From Ectopseudomonas composti (GTDB lineage: Bacteria; Pseudomonadota; Gammaproteobacteria; Pseudomonadales; Pseudomonadaceae): DNA of 9,211 bases. How positions within the stretch are numbered: position 1 is the first letter of the stretch; each line of letters starts with the position of its first letter. The notes beneath the pieces are model-generated. The model made no database searches. It was not told where the DNA came from and saw only the letters and a list, made by a program, of their open reading frames with translations. The stretch spans positions 1 through 9,211 of the forward strand of contig CAMPIF010000143.1 of assembly GCA_946886245.1 (NCBI GenBank), written 5' to 3'. A program made the translations under genes and the position numbers. Below are positions 1 to 6,755 of this stretch, piece after piece.

Positions 1-68
1 GAGACGATGTGGGCGCTGTCGCCGGCAAAGACCACGCGGCCGCGGACGAAGCGGATACAGACCCTCTC
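1..68 (-). pseudogene. Fragment of an FAD-dependent aromatic-ring monooxygenase (internal part only)
   Basis: Read on the minus strand, bases 68 to 3 give 22 codons that include GRVVFAGDSAHIV. This is the GD(S/A)AH flavin-binding signature of class A flavoprotein hydroxylases of the UbiH / p-hydroxybenzoate hydroxylase / MhpA type. Codons are GC-rich at the third position, like real coding DNA here. In that family the motif lies about 280-300 residues from the N-terminus. Here an in-frame TGA stands at 71-69 and the DNA further right belongs to the alaA leader and alaA, so the N-terminal half cannot be present in this frame. The likely reading is a 5'-truncated gene whose C-terminal part may continue left of the window. 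A chance match or a frameshift at about base 62 cannot be excluded from so short a piece. Confidence 0.45.
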
Positions 69-88
69 TCAAATAAGGCGGATCTGTA
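56..88. promoter_or_regulatory. Inverted pair TACAGA / TCTGTA with 21-bp spacer, possible operator
   Basis: TACAGA at 56-61 and TCTGTA at 83-88 form an inverted pair around an AT-richer stretch. CTGTA-type half sites resemble those of MocR (GntR/aminotransferase-like) regulators, an inference from memory of such sites. The left half overlaps the hydroxylase-like reading frame. No regulator gene is in view and the next gene starts 150 bp away, so the assignment is weak. Confidence 0.2.
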
Positions 89-142
89 CCTTTTCCGGGG
101 GTCGGGCCGCACGTATGATGCGTTGCTCTTAGACGCCTAGTC

Positions 143-215
143 TGGCAGCGGGGTTTCCGGCTGCCAAGGCGCCCGGGTTCATGCCAAACGACGCCAGCCA
201 CCAAGAGCCGGGCGC
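143..215 (+). promoter_or_regulatory. Structured leader upstream of alaA (two adjacent stems)
   Basis: TGGCAGC at 143-149 pairs perfectly with GCTGCCA at 160-166. Immediately after it, GCGCCCGG at 169-176 pairs perfectly with CCGGGCGC at 208-215 around a 31-nt loop. The second stem ends 26 nt before the alaA start codon. Neither stem is followed by a T run, so they are not ordinary terminators. They could shape a 5' untranslated leader or be remnants of extragenic palindromes. I do not recognise a known riboswitch, and I see no convincing -35/-10 pair in 91-241. Confidence 0.3.
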
Positions 216-241
216 GTCTTCACTTCGGGACACTCAGGATC

Positions 242-1453
242 ATGCAGGTCAGCAAATCGAACAAGCTCGCCAATGTCTGCTACGACATCCGCGGGCCGGT
301 GCTCAAGCACGCCAAGCGCCTGGAAGAGGAAGGCCATCGCATCCTCAAGCTGAACATCGGCAACCCGGCGCCGTTCGGTTTCGAGGCGCCGGAAGAGATT
401 CTGCAGGATGTCATCCGCAACTTGCCAACTGCGCAAGGCTACAGCGACTCCAAGGGTCTGTTCAGCGCGCGCAAGGCGGTGATGCAGTACTACCAGCAGA
501 AGCAGGTCGAAGGCGTCACCATCGAGGACATCTACCTCGGCAACGGCGTGTCCGAGTTGATCGTCATGGCCATGCAGGCGCTGCTCAACAACGGTGACGA
601 GGTGCTGATTCCGGCGCCCGACTATCCGCTGTGGACCGCCGCCGTGGCCCTGTCCGGCGGCAAGCCGGTGCACTACCTGTGCGACGAGCAGGCCGGCTGG
701 TTCCCCGACATCGCCGACATGCGCGCCAAGATCACGCCCAATACCAAGGCGCTGGTGCTGATCAACCCGAACAACCCGACCGGCGCGGTGTACTCCAAGG
801 AAGTCCTGCAGGACATCGTCGAGCTGGCGCGCCAGCACAACCTGGTGATCTTCTCCGACGAGATCTACGACAAGATCCTCTACGACGAGGCCGTGCACAT
901 CAGCACCGCCTCGCTGGCACCGGATGTGCTCTGCCTGACCTTCAACGGCCTGTCCAAGAGCTACCGCGTAGCGGGCTTCCGCTCCGGCTGGGTGGCCATC
1001 TCCGGGCCCAAGCACAGGGCACAGAGCTATATCGAAGGCCTGGATATCCTGGCCAACATGCGCCTATGCGCCAACGTGCCGAGCCAGCACGCGATCCAGA
1101 CCGCGCTCGGCGGCTACCAGAGCATCAACGACCTGGTACTGCCCAACGGCCGCCTGCTGGAGCAGCGCAACCGTGCCTGGGAACTGCTCAACGACATTCC
1201 TGGCGTCAGTTGCGTCAAGCCCATGGGCGCGCTCTACGCCTTCCCCAGGATCGACCCGAAAGTCTGCCCGATCCATAACGATGAGAAGTTCGTCCTCGAC
1301 CTGCTGCTGTCAGAAAAACTGCTGATCGTCCAGGGCACCGCCTTCAACTGGCCGTGGCCGGATCACTTCCGCGTGGTCACCCTGCCCCGCGTCGACGACC
1401 TGGAGCAGGCCATCGGTCGTATCGGCAACTTCCTCAAAGGTTACAGCCAGTAA
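242..1453 (+). CDS. alaA: Alanine/glutamate-pyruvate aminotransferase, AlaA type (PLP fold type I)
   Basis: Transfers the amino group between alanine or glutamate and the matching 2-oxo acid (pyruvate, 2-oxoglutarate) with pyridoxal phosphate, a main route of alanine synthesis in the cytoplasm. The 403-residue product matches the length of the AlaA (YfbQ) family, about 405 in E. coli. Class I/II aminotransferase landmarks are in order: NPNNPTG at 175-181, SDEIY at 205-209 (Asp206 for the pyridine nitrogen, Tyr209), the Schiff-base Lys239 in GLSKSYR, Arg247 in GFRSGW for the phosphate, and Arg377 in HFRVVTLP as the substrate-carboxylate arginine. The ATG at 242 has AGGA at 235-238. Only 6 nt separate its stop from the next gene, suggesting co-transcription. 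A broader transaminase specificity is possible, but the AlaA subfamily fit is strong. Confidence 0.93.
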   Translation: MQVSKSNKLANVCYDIRGPVLKHAKRLEEEGHRILKLNIGNPAPFGFEAPEEILQDVIRNLPTAQGYSDSKGLFSARKAVMQYYQQKQVEGVTIEDIYLGNGVSELIVMAMQALLNNGDEVLIPAPDYPLWTAAVALSGGKPVHYLCDEQAGWFPDIADMRAKITPNTKALVLINPNNPTGAVYSKEVLQDIVELARQHNLVIFSDEIYDKILYDEAVHISTASLAPDVLCLTFNGLSKSYRVAGFRSGWVAISGPKHRAQSYIEGLDILANMRLCANVPSQHAIQTALGGYQSINDLVLPNGRLLEQRNRAWELLNDIPGVSCVKPMGALYAFPRIDPKVCPIHNDEKFVLDLLLSEKLLIVQGTAFNWPWPDHFRVVTLPRVDDLEQAIGRIGNFLKGYSQ

Positions 1454-1459
1454 GCCGAC

Positions 1460-1906
1460 ATGGACCTGCAGATCGACGATTTCTACAAGGACGCCGCCAG
1501 CGGCCTGCTCATGCTCTATCAAGCCTTCCCGCGCAAGATGGCACTGTACGTGGAAGACCTGATAGGGCGCGAGGAGCCGGACGAGTTCGGCCTGCCCAGC
1601 AAGCGTCACCAGGCCTGCCTCGGCGCGCTGCTGTGGCTGGCCGAGGAAGGCTATCTGCGTTTCGAGTCGACCATCGCGTACGATGCGCTGGATCAGGCGG
1701 TGCTCAGCGAGAAGGGTTTTCTGCGCCTGTCACGGGCCATTCCCCATGCCTTGCGCGAAGGTGAAGTGCTGCCACCGAGCGTGCGCCGCGTGCACGCCAC
1801 ACTGGCATTTCAACTGCGCGAAGCCCTGGCCCAGCAGCACGGCGAGCGCACCGCCCGTCTCACTCGCCTGCTGTTCGAGAGCACGCTACAGGGCCAAGAG
1901 ACATAG
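1460..1906 (+). CDS. Conserved small protein of unknown function downstream of alaA, possibly winged-helix
   Basis: Encodes a soluble 148-residue protein with no signal peptide or membrane segment. I do not recognise a named family; similar unnamed proteins follow the aminotransferase gene in other pseudomonads, as far as I recall. Residues about 49-92 read as a helix (HQACLGALLWLAEEGYL), a strand-like stretch (RFESTI), then helix and strand (YDALDQAVLSEKGFLRL), which resembles a winged helix. The C-terminal half (about 106-146) is helical and rich in Arg, Leu and Ala. The start ATG lies 6 nt after the alaA stop with little Shine-Dalgarno sequence, which fits translational coupling. A regulatory or adaptor role is a guess from fold impression only. 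It ends about 95 bp before htpX, which has its own promoter. Confidence 0.8.
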   Translation: MDLQIDDFYKDAASGLLMLYQAFPRKMALYVEDLIGREEPDEFGLPSKRHQACLGALLWLAEEGYLRFESTIAYDALDQAVLSEKGFLRLSRAIPHALREGEVLPPSVRRVHATLAFQLREALAQQHGERTARLTRLLFESTLQGQET

Positions 1907-1923
1907 TTTGAAATAGTCGCTGG

Positions 1924-1952
1924 TTGAAAGCCCCAGGGGGGCGCCCTTATAT
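1924..1952 (+). promoter_or_regulatory. Heat-shock (sigma-32 type) promoter of htpX
   Basis: TTGAAA at 1924-1929 and CCCTTATAT at 1944-1952 are separated by 14 nt. This is close to the sigma-32 consensus (CTTGAAA, about 13-15 nt, CCCCATnT). It lies about 50 bp upstream of htpX, a known heat/envelope-stress gene, and a transcript from about 1960 would have a leader near 40 nt. The C-rich start of the -10 element separates it from a plain sigma-70 promoter. Placement relies on sequence similarity only. Confidence 0.6.
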
Positions 1953-2000
1953 AGCCGGCATTACTCGTACGTCTTTCCCCGTGAGGAGTCCGTTCACACC

Positions 2001-2873
2001 ATGATGCGCATTATGTTGTTCCTGGCCACCAACCTGGCGGTTCTGGTTATCGCCAGCATCACCCTCAAACTGCTGGGGGTCGACCGCTTCACCGGCCAGA
2101 ACCACGGCAGCCTGCTGATTTTCTGCGCGGTGTTCGGTTTCGCCGGCTCGCTGGTGTCGCTGTTCATCTCCAAGTGGATGGCGAAGATGAGCACCGGCAC
2201 GCAGATCATCACCCAGCCGCGCACCCGTCACGAACAGTGGCTGCTGCAGACCGTCGAGGAGCTGTCGCGCGAAGCCGGGATCAAGATGCCTGAAGTCGGC
2301 ATCTTCCCCGCCTACGAGTCCAACGCCTTCGCCACGGGCTGGAACAAGAACGACGCACTGGTCGCCGTCAGCCAGGGCCTGCTCGAACGTTTCTCGCCGG
2401 ATGAAGTACGTGCGGTGCTGGCCCACGAGATCGGCCACGTCGCCAATGGCGACATGGTCACCCTGGCGCTCATCCAGGGCGTGGTGAACACCTTCGTGAT
2501 GTTCTTCGCACGCATCTTCGGCAACTTCGTTGACAAAGCGATCCTGAAGAACGAAGACGGCCACGGCATCGGCTACTTCGTCGCGACCATCTTCGCCGAG
2601 CTGGTACTGGGCATCCTCGCCAGCATCATCGTCATGTGGTTCTCGCGCAAGCGCGAGTACAAGGCCGACGAAGCCGGTGCTCGCCTGGCCGGTACCGGCG
2701 CGATGATCGCCGCACTGCAACGCCTGCGTGCCGAACAGGGCGTACCGGTGCAGATGCCGGACAGCCTGACCGCCTTCGGTATCAATGGCGGCCTGAAGAA
2801 TGGCCTGGCCGGCCTGCTGATGAGCCACCCGCCGCTGGAAGATCGCATCGAGGCGCTGCGCCGCCGCGGCTGA
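2001..2873 (+). CDS. htpX: Membrane zinc metalloprotease HtpX (M48B)
   Basis: Inner-membrane protease that cuts misfolded or damaged membrane proteins, acting alongside FtsH in envelope quality control. The 290-residue product matches HtpX length (293 in E. coli). The zinc motif HEIGH is at 142-146, with Glu143 as catalytic base, and the likely third ligand is Glu219 in REYKADE. Hydrophobic spans lie near 4-25, 36-57, 153-175 and 191-213, the usual four-segment pattern with the active site facing the cytoplasm. The C-terminal [13 protein letters not shown] signature is at 275-287. GAGGAG at 1983-1988 precedes two adjacent ATGs (2001 and 2004). The first is used here; the second would remove one residue. 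The gene follows a sigma-32-like promoter and ends at a shared terminator. Confidence 0.96.
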   Translation: MMRIMLFLATNLAVLVIASITLKLLGVDRFTGQNHGSLLIFCAVFGFAGSLVSLFISKWMAKMSTGTQIITQPRTRHEQWLLQTVEELSREAGIKMPEVGIFPAYESNAFATGWNKNDALVAVSQGLLERFSPDEVRAVLAHEIGHVANGDMVTLALIQGVVNTFVMFFARIFGNFVDKAILKNEDGHGIGYFVATIFAELVLGILASIIVMWFSRKREYKADEAGARLAGTGAMIAALQRLRAEQGVPVQMPDSLTAFGINGGLKNGLAGLLMSHPPLEDRIEALRRRG

Positions 2874-2892
2874 TCCATCTTTCACGGACAAA

Positions 2893-2918
2893 AAAAGGCG
2901 ACCTTAGGGTCGCCTTTT
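2893..2918. terminator. Bidirectional rho-independent terminator between htpX and tpm
   Basis: An 11-bp stem (AAAAGGCGACC at 2893-2903 with GGTCGCCTTTT at 2908-2918) closes a TTAG loop. It is preceded by a run of A and ends in a run of T, so it has a U tract in either direction. It lies 20 bp after the htpX stop and 17 bp beyond the tpm stop, between two convergent genes. Confidence 0.9.
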
Positions 2919-2934
2919 GCATGGGCCTGGCGTA

Positions 2935-3591
2935 TCAGCGGCGTGCCAGGTGAAACACCACCTCCTCCACCGCCTCGAGCTGATTCTCGATGAAGCGCGG
3001 GTTGCCACTGAGCACGTCCTTGCGCTCCACCTCACGCGGCACCCAGCCTGCGCTGAAGTGCTGAACGACTTCGGCGTCCTCGACCGAGAACGGCGGGCCA
3101 TCCATGCGCTGCTGGTCGTACACCAGGGTCACCAGCAAGCCCTGGCAGGCTGGCGGCAAAATGGCCTGCAGGTGAGCGACATAGCGCTGGCGCATTGCCG
3201 GCGGCAAGGCGATCAGCGCAGCGCGGTCATAGAACGCCTGGCACTCGGCAACGTGCTCACGGCTCAGGGCGAAAAAGTCGCCACACAGAATCTGCAGCCT
3301 GCCCGCCTGATAGACCTTGAACGCACCGTGCTGCGACACCTGTGGCTGCACATCACGCTCAGCGAAGAAATCCTGCACCGCGCGCTCTGCCAGCTCCACA
3401 CCAATCACGGCATGCCCCTGCTCCGCCAGCCAGGCCAGGTCGAGGCTCTTGCCGCACAGCGGCACCAGCACCGCCGCATCGGTGGAGAGGCCAAGCGCAG
3501 GCCAGTGGCGACGCAGATAGCCGTTGACCTTCTCCTGATGAAAGCCGATTTGGCTGCGCGCCCAACGTTCCTGCCAGAACAGCTCATGCAT
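2935..3591 (-). CDS. tpm: Thiopurine S-methyltransferase, bacterial Tpm
   Basis: S-adenosylmethionine-dependent methyltransferase. The bacterial family methylates thiopurines and is also linked to methylating selenium and tellurium oxyanions to volatile products; the natural substrate is unclear. The start is set at 3591, not at the upstream in-frame ATG at 3627, because GGAGG sits 8 nt ahead of it and the product is then 218 residues beginning [10 protein letters not shown], as in Pseudomonas Tpm. Visible features are the N-terminal FW..RW..SQIGFH block (5-18), the SAM-binding segment [18 protein letters not shown] (43-60) with IGVEL following at 63-67, and LCGDFFAL (102-109), [10 protein letters not shown] (121-130) and RYVAHL (136-141). 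It is convergent with htpX, shares its terminator, and is divergent from the dioxygenase gene. Confidence 0.94.
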   Translation of the reverse strand: MHELFWQERWARSQIGFHQEKVNGYLRRHWPALGLSTDAAVLVPLCGKSLDLAWLAEQGHAVIGVELAERAVQDFFAERDVQPQVSQHGAFKVYQAGRLQILCGDFFALSREHVAECQAFYDRAALIALPPAMRQRYVAHLQAILPPACQGLLVTLVYDQQRMDGPPFSVEDAEVVQHFSAGWVPREVERKDVLSGNPRFIENQLEAVEEVVFHLARR

Positions 3592-3610
3592 GGATAAAAC
3601 CTCCATAAAC

Positions 3611-3658
3611 TCGATAGGAATGCTCAACTATTTGTGCTGGAAGTCGATAGGTCCAGCA
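3611..3658. promoter_or_regulatory. Repeats in the tpm / dioxygenase divergent promoter region
   Basis: The 105-bp gap between the two starts holds a perfect inverted repeat, TGCTGGA at 3635-3641 and TCCAGCA at 3652-3658, with a 10-bp spacer. It also holds a direct repeat TCGATAGG at 3611-3618 and 3644-3651, spaced 33 bp or about three helical turns. Such a layout could be an operator acting on both genes. Promoter elements are weak: TTGTGC at 3632 with AGCAAT 17 nt later for the plus strand, and TTGCTG from 3660 with ACAAAT 18 nt later for the minus strand. Confidence 0.35.
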
Positions 3659-3696
3659 ATGAAGATGGCGACATCCTACTTCAGGAGCTGATCGCC

Positions 3697-4464
3697 ATGC
3701 TGCCGTCCCTGTTCATTTCCCACGGTTCCCCCATGCTAGCCCTGGAGCCCGGTGCCAGCGGCCCGGCGCTGGCCAAGCTGGCCGCCGATATACCCAGGCC
3801 CAAAGCCATAGTGGTAGTGTCGGCGCATTGGGAAAGCCAGCGCCTGCAGCTGACGGCGGGCGAACATCCACAGACCTGGCACGACTTCGGCGGCTTTCCG
3901 GCCGAACTCTATGCCCTGCAGTATCCGGCCCCCGGCGCACCGGAGCTGGCCGAGCAGATCACCCAGCGACTGAACGACGTCGGTCTGTCTGCGCAGCTCG
4001 ATGCGCAGCGTCCCTTCGACCATGGCGCCTGGGTACCGCTGTCGCTGATGTATCCGCAAGCCGACATCCCCGTTCTGCAGCTCTCGCTACCCAGCCATCT
4101 CGGCCCAGAGCTGCAGACCCGCGTGGGCCGTGCTCTGGCCAGCCTGCGTACACAAGGCATTCTGCTGATTGGCTCCGGCAGCATCACCCACAACCTGGGC
4201 GAGCTGAACTGGCGCGCCGGCCCGGACGTCATCACGCCCTGGGCCAAGGCGTTTCGCGATTGGGTGGTGGAAAAGCTCGAAGCCGGCGATGAGCAAGCGC
4301 TGCACCATTACCGCCGGCTGGCGCCGCATGCCGCTCGCAATCATCCCAGCGAAGAACACCTGCTACCGCTGTTCTTCGCCCGAGGTGCTGGCGACACCTT
4401 CAAGGTCGAGCACAGTGGTTTCACATACGGCGCGCTGGGGATGGATATCTATCGCTTCGACTAG
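3697..4464 (+). CDS. DODA/YgiD-type class III extradiol dioxygenase (LigB superfamily)
   Basis: Family members open the ring of catechols such as 4,5-DOPA using a single metal ion in the cytoplasm; the substrate here is unknown. The start is set at 3697 because AGGAG at 3683-3687 sits 9 nt upstream and the product then begins MLPSLFISHGSPM, the usual family N-terminus. A longer frame opens at 3634 but lacks such a site. The 255-residue product is typical (about 260). Likely metal ligands are His9 (FISHG), His44 (SAHWE) and His221 (HPSEEHLLPLF), with the same residue spacing as in E. coli YgiD. His109 (FDHGAW) and His165 (GSITHNL) are candidate catalytic residues. All are intact, so an active enzyme is expected. 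It is divergent from tpm and convergent with acuI. Confidence 0.88.
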   Translation: MLPSLFISHGSPMLALEPGASGPALAKLAADIPRPKAIVVVSAHWESQRLQLTAGEHPQTWHDFGGFPAELYALQYPAPGAPELAEQITQRLNDVGLSAQLDAQRPFDHGAWVPLSLMYPQADIPVLQLSLPSHLGPELQTRVGRALASLRTQGILLIGSGSITHNLGELNWRAGPDVITPWAKAFRDWVVEKLEAGDEQALHHYRRLAPHAARNHPSEEHLLPLFFARGAGDTFKVEHSGFTYGALGMDIYRFD

Positions 4465-4506
4465 GCGTCACGACCGCCCCCAGCGCTGTCATCGACCTGA
4501 AAATGC

Positions 4507-4531
4507 AGAGGCCCGTCATCGACGGGCCTCT
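4507..4531 (-). terminator. Hairpin terminator of acuI, possibly also serving the dioxygenase gene
   Basis: AGAGGCCCGTC at 4507-4517 pairs perfectly with GACGGGCCTCT at 4521-4531 around a 3-nt loop. On the minus strand the stem is followed by GCATTTTC, a short U-rich tail, so it best fits termination of acuI, whose stop lies 8 bp away. On the plus strand no T run follows, so it may only weakly stop dioxygenase transcripts. Confidence 0.75.
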
Positions 4532-4538
4532 GACCCAC

Positions 4539-5531
4539 TCAGTCGAGTCGCACCAGGATACGGCCAACCATGCCGCCGGAGAGTATCCGCTCGATGGCCG
4601 TCGGCAACTGGGCCAGGCCTATTTCCTCGCACAGCGGCGAAAGATCGAGCTTCCACTGCAGCGACAGCTTGTCCCACATGGAAGCCTTGACCACCAGTGG
4701 CAGCTCCACCGAATCCACGCCCAGCAGGTTGACCCCGCGCAGGATGAACGGCAGGACGCTGGCCTGGAAACCGACACCAGCGGTCAGCCCACAGCAGGCT
4801 ACGCTGCCGCTGTGGCGCAGCGACTTGACCACATTGAACAGGATGTCGCCACCCACTGTGTCCACCGCTCCCGCCCAGCGTTCCTTGAGCATCGGACGCT
4901 CACTCCCTTGCTGCAGCTCTTCGCGACTGACGATCTCGTCAGCCCCCAGACCACGCAGGAAATCGCCCTGCTCGGCCTTGCCGGTCGCGGCAGCGACGCG
5001 ATAGCCCAGCTGCTTGAGCAGCGCCACGGCGATGCTGCCAACGCCGCCCGTGGCGCCGGTGACCAATACAGTGCCTGACTCCGGGGTGACGCCAGCCTGC
5101 TCCAGTTTGTCCACGCACAGCGCGGCGGTGAGGCCGGCGGTACCGAGAATCATCGCCTCGCGCAGCGGCAAGCCTTGTGGGCGCTTGAGCGCCCAGGCGG
5201 CAGGCACGCGGATGTACTGGCCAAAGCCACCGGCAGTGTTCATGCCCAGGTCGTAGCCAGTGACGATCACCTCGTCGCCGACAGCGAACTCGGCAACGCT
5301 GGAGGCTTCGACCACACCCGCCGCGTCGATGCCGGGCGTGTGCGGGTAGGCCTTGGTCACGCCACGGTTGCCGCTGGCGGACAGGGCATCCTTGTAGTTG
5401 AGCGAGGAATAGCGCACGCGGATCAGCAGTTCACCCTGTGGCAACTGCTCGACGTTGCGCTGGACCACTTCACGCTGGAAACCGCCATCGGCGCCCTCGC
5501 TGACCAGCAAGGCCTTGAACTCGGTCATCAT
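4539..5531 (-). CDS. acuI: NADPH-dependent acryloyl-CoA reductase AcuI / YhdH (MDR family)
   Basis: Reduces acryloyl-CoA to propionyl-CoA with NADPH, removing a reactive electrophile. It belongs to the zinc-free quinone-oxidoreductase-like branch of the medium-chain dehydrogenase/reductase superfamily. The 330-residue product shows SSLNYKDAL (42-50) and PGIDAAG (66-72) in the catalytic domain, and TAGLTA (131-136), VTGATGGVGS (157-166, nucleotide-binding Rossmann loop), WAGAVDTVGG and CGLTAG in the cofactor domain. All of these are diagnostic of YhdH/AcuI. Two ATGs are adjacent (5531 and 5528), preceded by GAGGAGAGG; the second gives better spacing and removes one Met. It lies 69 bp downstream of sohB on the same strand with no clear terminator between them, so read-through is plausible. 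A broader enoyl-CoA or quinone substrate range is possible. Confidence 0.92.
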   Translation of the reverse strand: MMTEFKALLVSEGADGGFQREVVQRNVEQLPQGELLIRVRYSSLNYKDALSASGNRGVTKAYPHTPGIDAAGVVEASSVAEFAVGDEVIVTGYDLGMNTAGGFGQYIRVPAAWALKRPQGLPLREAMILGTAGLTAALCVDKLEQAGVTPESGTVLVTGATGGVGSIAVALLKQLGYRVAAATGKAEQGDFLRGLGADEIVSREELQQGSERPMLKERWAGAVDTVGGDILFNVVKSLRHSGSVACCGLTAGVGFQASVLPFILRGVNLLGVDSVELPLVVKASMWDKLSLQWKLDLSPLCEEIGLAQLPTAIERILSGGMVGRILVRLD

Positions 5532-5600
5532 CCTCTCCTCTTGTCGTGGTTCGCGGCTGCGCGGCGCAAGTCGCTCGTGCAGCCCATCATGAACGAAGCG

Positions 5601-6620
5601 TTACCAGAAGCGCTGCTGATTGAGTCTGCTCAACCAGGTCAGGACGAAACGATCCAGTGCCATGCTGGCAGCCAGCCCGACGCGCTCCTGCAGACTCTTC
5701 TTGTGAGCGAAATGCAGGTGGAACAGTTCGGCCTCGACGGCGCGCTCGGCCAGGTATTGATCGCTGGTCATGAGCTCGTCAACCAGCAGGCGCTCCTGCG
5801 CGGCCATGCCCAGCCAGACTTCACCGGTGGCGATGGCGTCGATGTCCAGTTGCGGCCGATAACGGGCAACGAAGCCCTTGAACAGTTCGTGGGTGGTCTC
5901 CAGGTCTTCCTGGAATTTCTCCCGGCCCTTTTCGGTGTTCTCGCCGAATACGGTCAGCGTGCGCTTGTATTCACCAGCCGTCAGCACTTCGAAATCGATT
6001 TCATGCTTCTTCAACAGACGATGCACGTTAGGCAGCTGTGCCACCACCCCGATGGAACCAAGGATGGCGAACGGCGCGCTGAGAATCTTCTGGCCGATAC
6101 AGGCCATCATGTAACCGCCGCTGGCCGCCACCTTGTCCACGCACACGGTCAGCGGGATGCCAGCGTCGCGAATGCGCACCAGTTGCGACGACGCCAGGCC
6201 ATAGCTGTGCACCATGCCGCCGCCGCTTTCCAGGCGCAGCACCACTTCGTCTTCGGCCTTGGCCATGGACAACAGCGCCGTCACTTCATGGCGCAGGTTG
6301 TCGGTGGCTGAGGCCTTGATATCGCCATCGAAATCCAGCACGAACACCCGCGGCTTGCTGGGCGGCGCTTTCTTTTCCTGCTTGGCCGCCTTGGCTTGCG
6401 CCTTGCGCGTGGCCTTGAGCTGATCCTTGGACAGCACGCTGTGCTCCAGGCGCTCACGCAGATCCTTGTAGAAATCATTGAGCTTGTGCACCTGCAACTG
6501 ACCACTGCCGCGTCGCCCTTTACCGCGAGTGGCAGCGATCGCTACCAGCACCACGACGATGGCGACCACCAGGGTCAGGGTTTTCGCCAGAAAGCTGGCG
6601 TACTCGCTAAGAAACTCCAC
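5601..6620 (-). CDS. sohB: SohB, membrane-anchored S49 (SppA-like) serine protease
   Basis: Single-domain signal-peptide-peptidase-like protease anchored in the inner membrane; multicopy sohB compensates for loss of the periplasmic protease DegP in E. coli. The start is set at a GTG at 6620, preceded by AAGGGGGA, because the product then begins (V/M)EFLSEYASFLAK like E. coli SohB (MELLSEYGLFLAK). The longer frame from 6794 adds 58 unrelated residues. The 339-residue product (349 in E. coli) has a membrane segment at about 9-30 and a Lys/Ala-rich linker at about 65-90. The S49 domain runs from PRVFVLDF (90-97), with nucleophile Ser167 in AASGGYMMA and general base Lys219 in AGEYKRT. Their 52-residue separation matches B. 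subtilis SppA (Ser147/Lys199). GENTEKGREKF at 226-236 is also typical. Confidence 0.94.
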   Translation of the reverse strand: MEFLSEYASFLAKTLTLVVAIVVVLVAIAATRGKGRRGSGQLQVHKLNDFYKDLRERLEHSVLSKDQLKATRKAQAKAAKQEKKAPPSKPRVFVLDFDGDIKASATDNLRHEVTALLSMAKAEDEVVLRLESGGGMVHSYGLASSQLVRIRDAGIPLTVCVDKVAASGGYMMACIGQKILSAPFAILGSIGVVAQLPNVHRLLKKHEIDFEVLTAGEYKRTLTVFGENTEKGREKFQEDLETTHELFKGFVARYRPQLDIDAIATGEVWLGMAAQERLLVDELMTSDQYLAERAVEAELFHLHFAHKKSLQERVGLAASMALDRFVLTWLSRLNQQRFW

Positions 6621-6667
6621 GGATCCCCCTTGGACAATGCAGCGGCGCCTGAGCGCGCAAAGGCTCA

Positions 6668-6697
6668 AGCATACCGGCGCAGCGACTCGCCGGCCAA
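6668..6697 (-). promoter_or_regulatory. Candidate sigma-70 promoter for sohB
   Basis: On the minus strand TTGGCC (6697-6692) and TATGCT (6673-6668) are separated by 18 nt, placing a transcript start about 40 nt ahead of the sohB GTG. The -10 element is good and the -35 element moderate. Assignment is by consensus match only. Confidence 0.35.
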
Positions 6698-6734
6698 GCG
6701 TGGCAGCACCGCACAATGGACATACAAGCAATTC

Positions 6735-6750
6735 AAACAAGCGTATGTTT
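6735..6750. promoter_or_regulatory. TetR-type palindrome AAACA-N6-TGTTT, candidate operator
   Basis: AAACA at 6735-6739 and TGTTT at 6746-6750 form a perfect dyad around AGCGTA. Its right edge is 5 bp upstream of the -35 box of the phosphatase/SCP2 promoter. CATAC at 6721-6725 and GTATG at 6743-6747 add a second overlapping dyad, and ACAAGC occurs twice, 13 bp apart. The AAAC...GTTT form resembles operators of fatty-acid TetR regulators, but the 8-bp gap between the AAAC and GTTT arms does not fit the PsrA site (2-4 bp). The regulator is not in view. Confidence 0.45.
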
Positions 6751-6755
6751 TTTCG

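Noticed and set aside
179..1015. Minus-strand open frame across alaA, and plus-strand frames at 181-597 and 631-1278
   Set aside because: These overlap the AlaA frame, which has every active-site residue. The alternatives are Arg/Pro/Ala-rich shadows without motifs.
1947..2891. Long minus-strand open frame across htpX
   Set aside because: It is the antisense shadow of a clear HtpX gene. Its composition (Gln, His, Asp, Gly rich, no motif) is typical of GC-rich shadow frames, and it would also run through the terminator.
2917..3597. Plus-strand open frame across tpm
   Set aside because: It is antisense to tpm, starts inside the terminator and has no domain signature.
3592..3627. Upstream in-frame ATG of tpm at 3627
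   Set aside because: The extra 12 residues lack family similarity, and the strong GGAGG is placed for the ATG at 3591.
5175..6311. Plus-strand open frame of 378 codons across acuI and sohB
   Set aside because: It lies antisense to two well-supported genes and shows no recognisable domain. GC-rich codon bias alone keeps it open.
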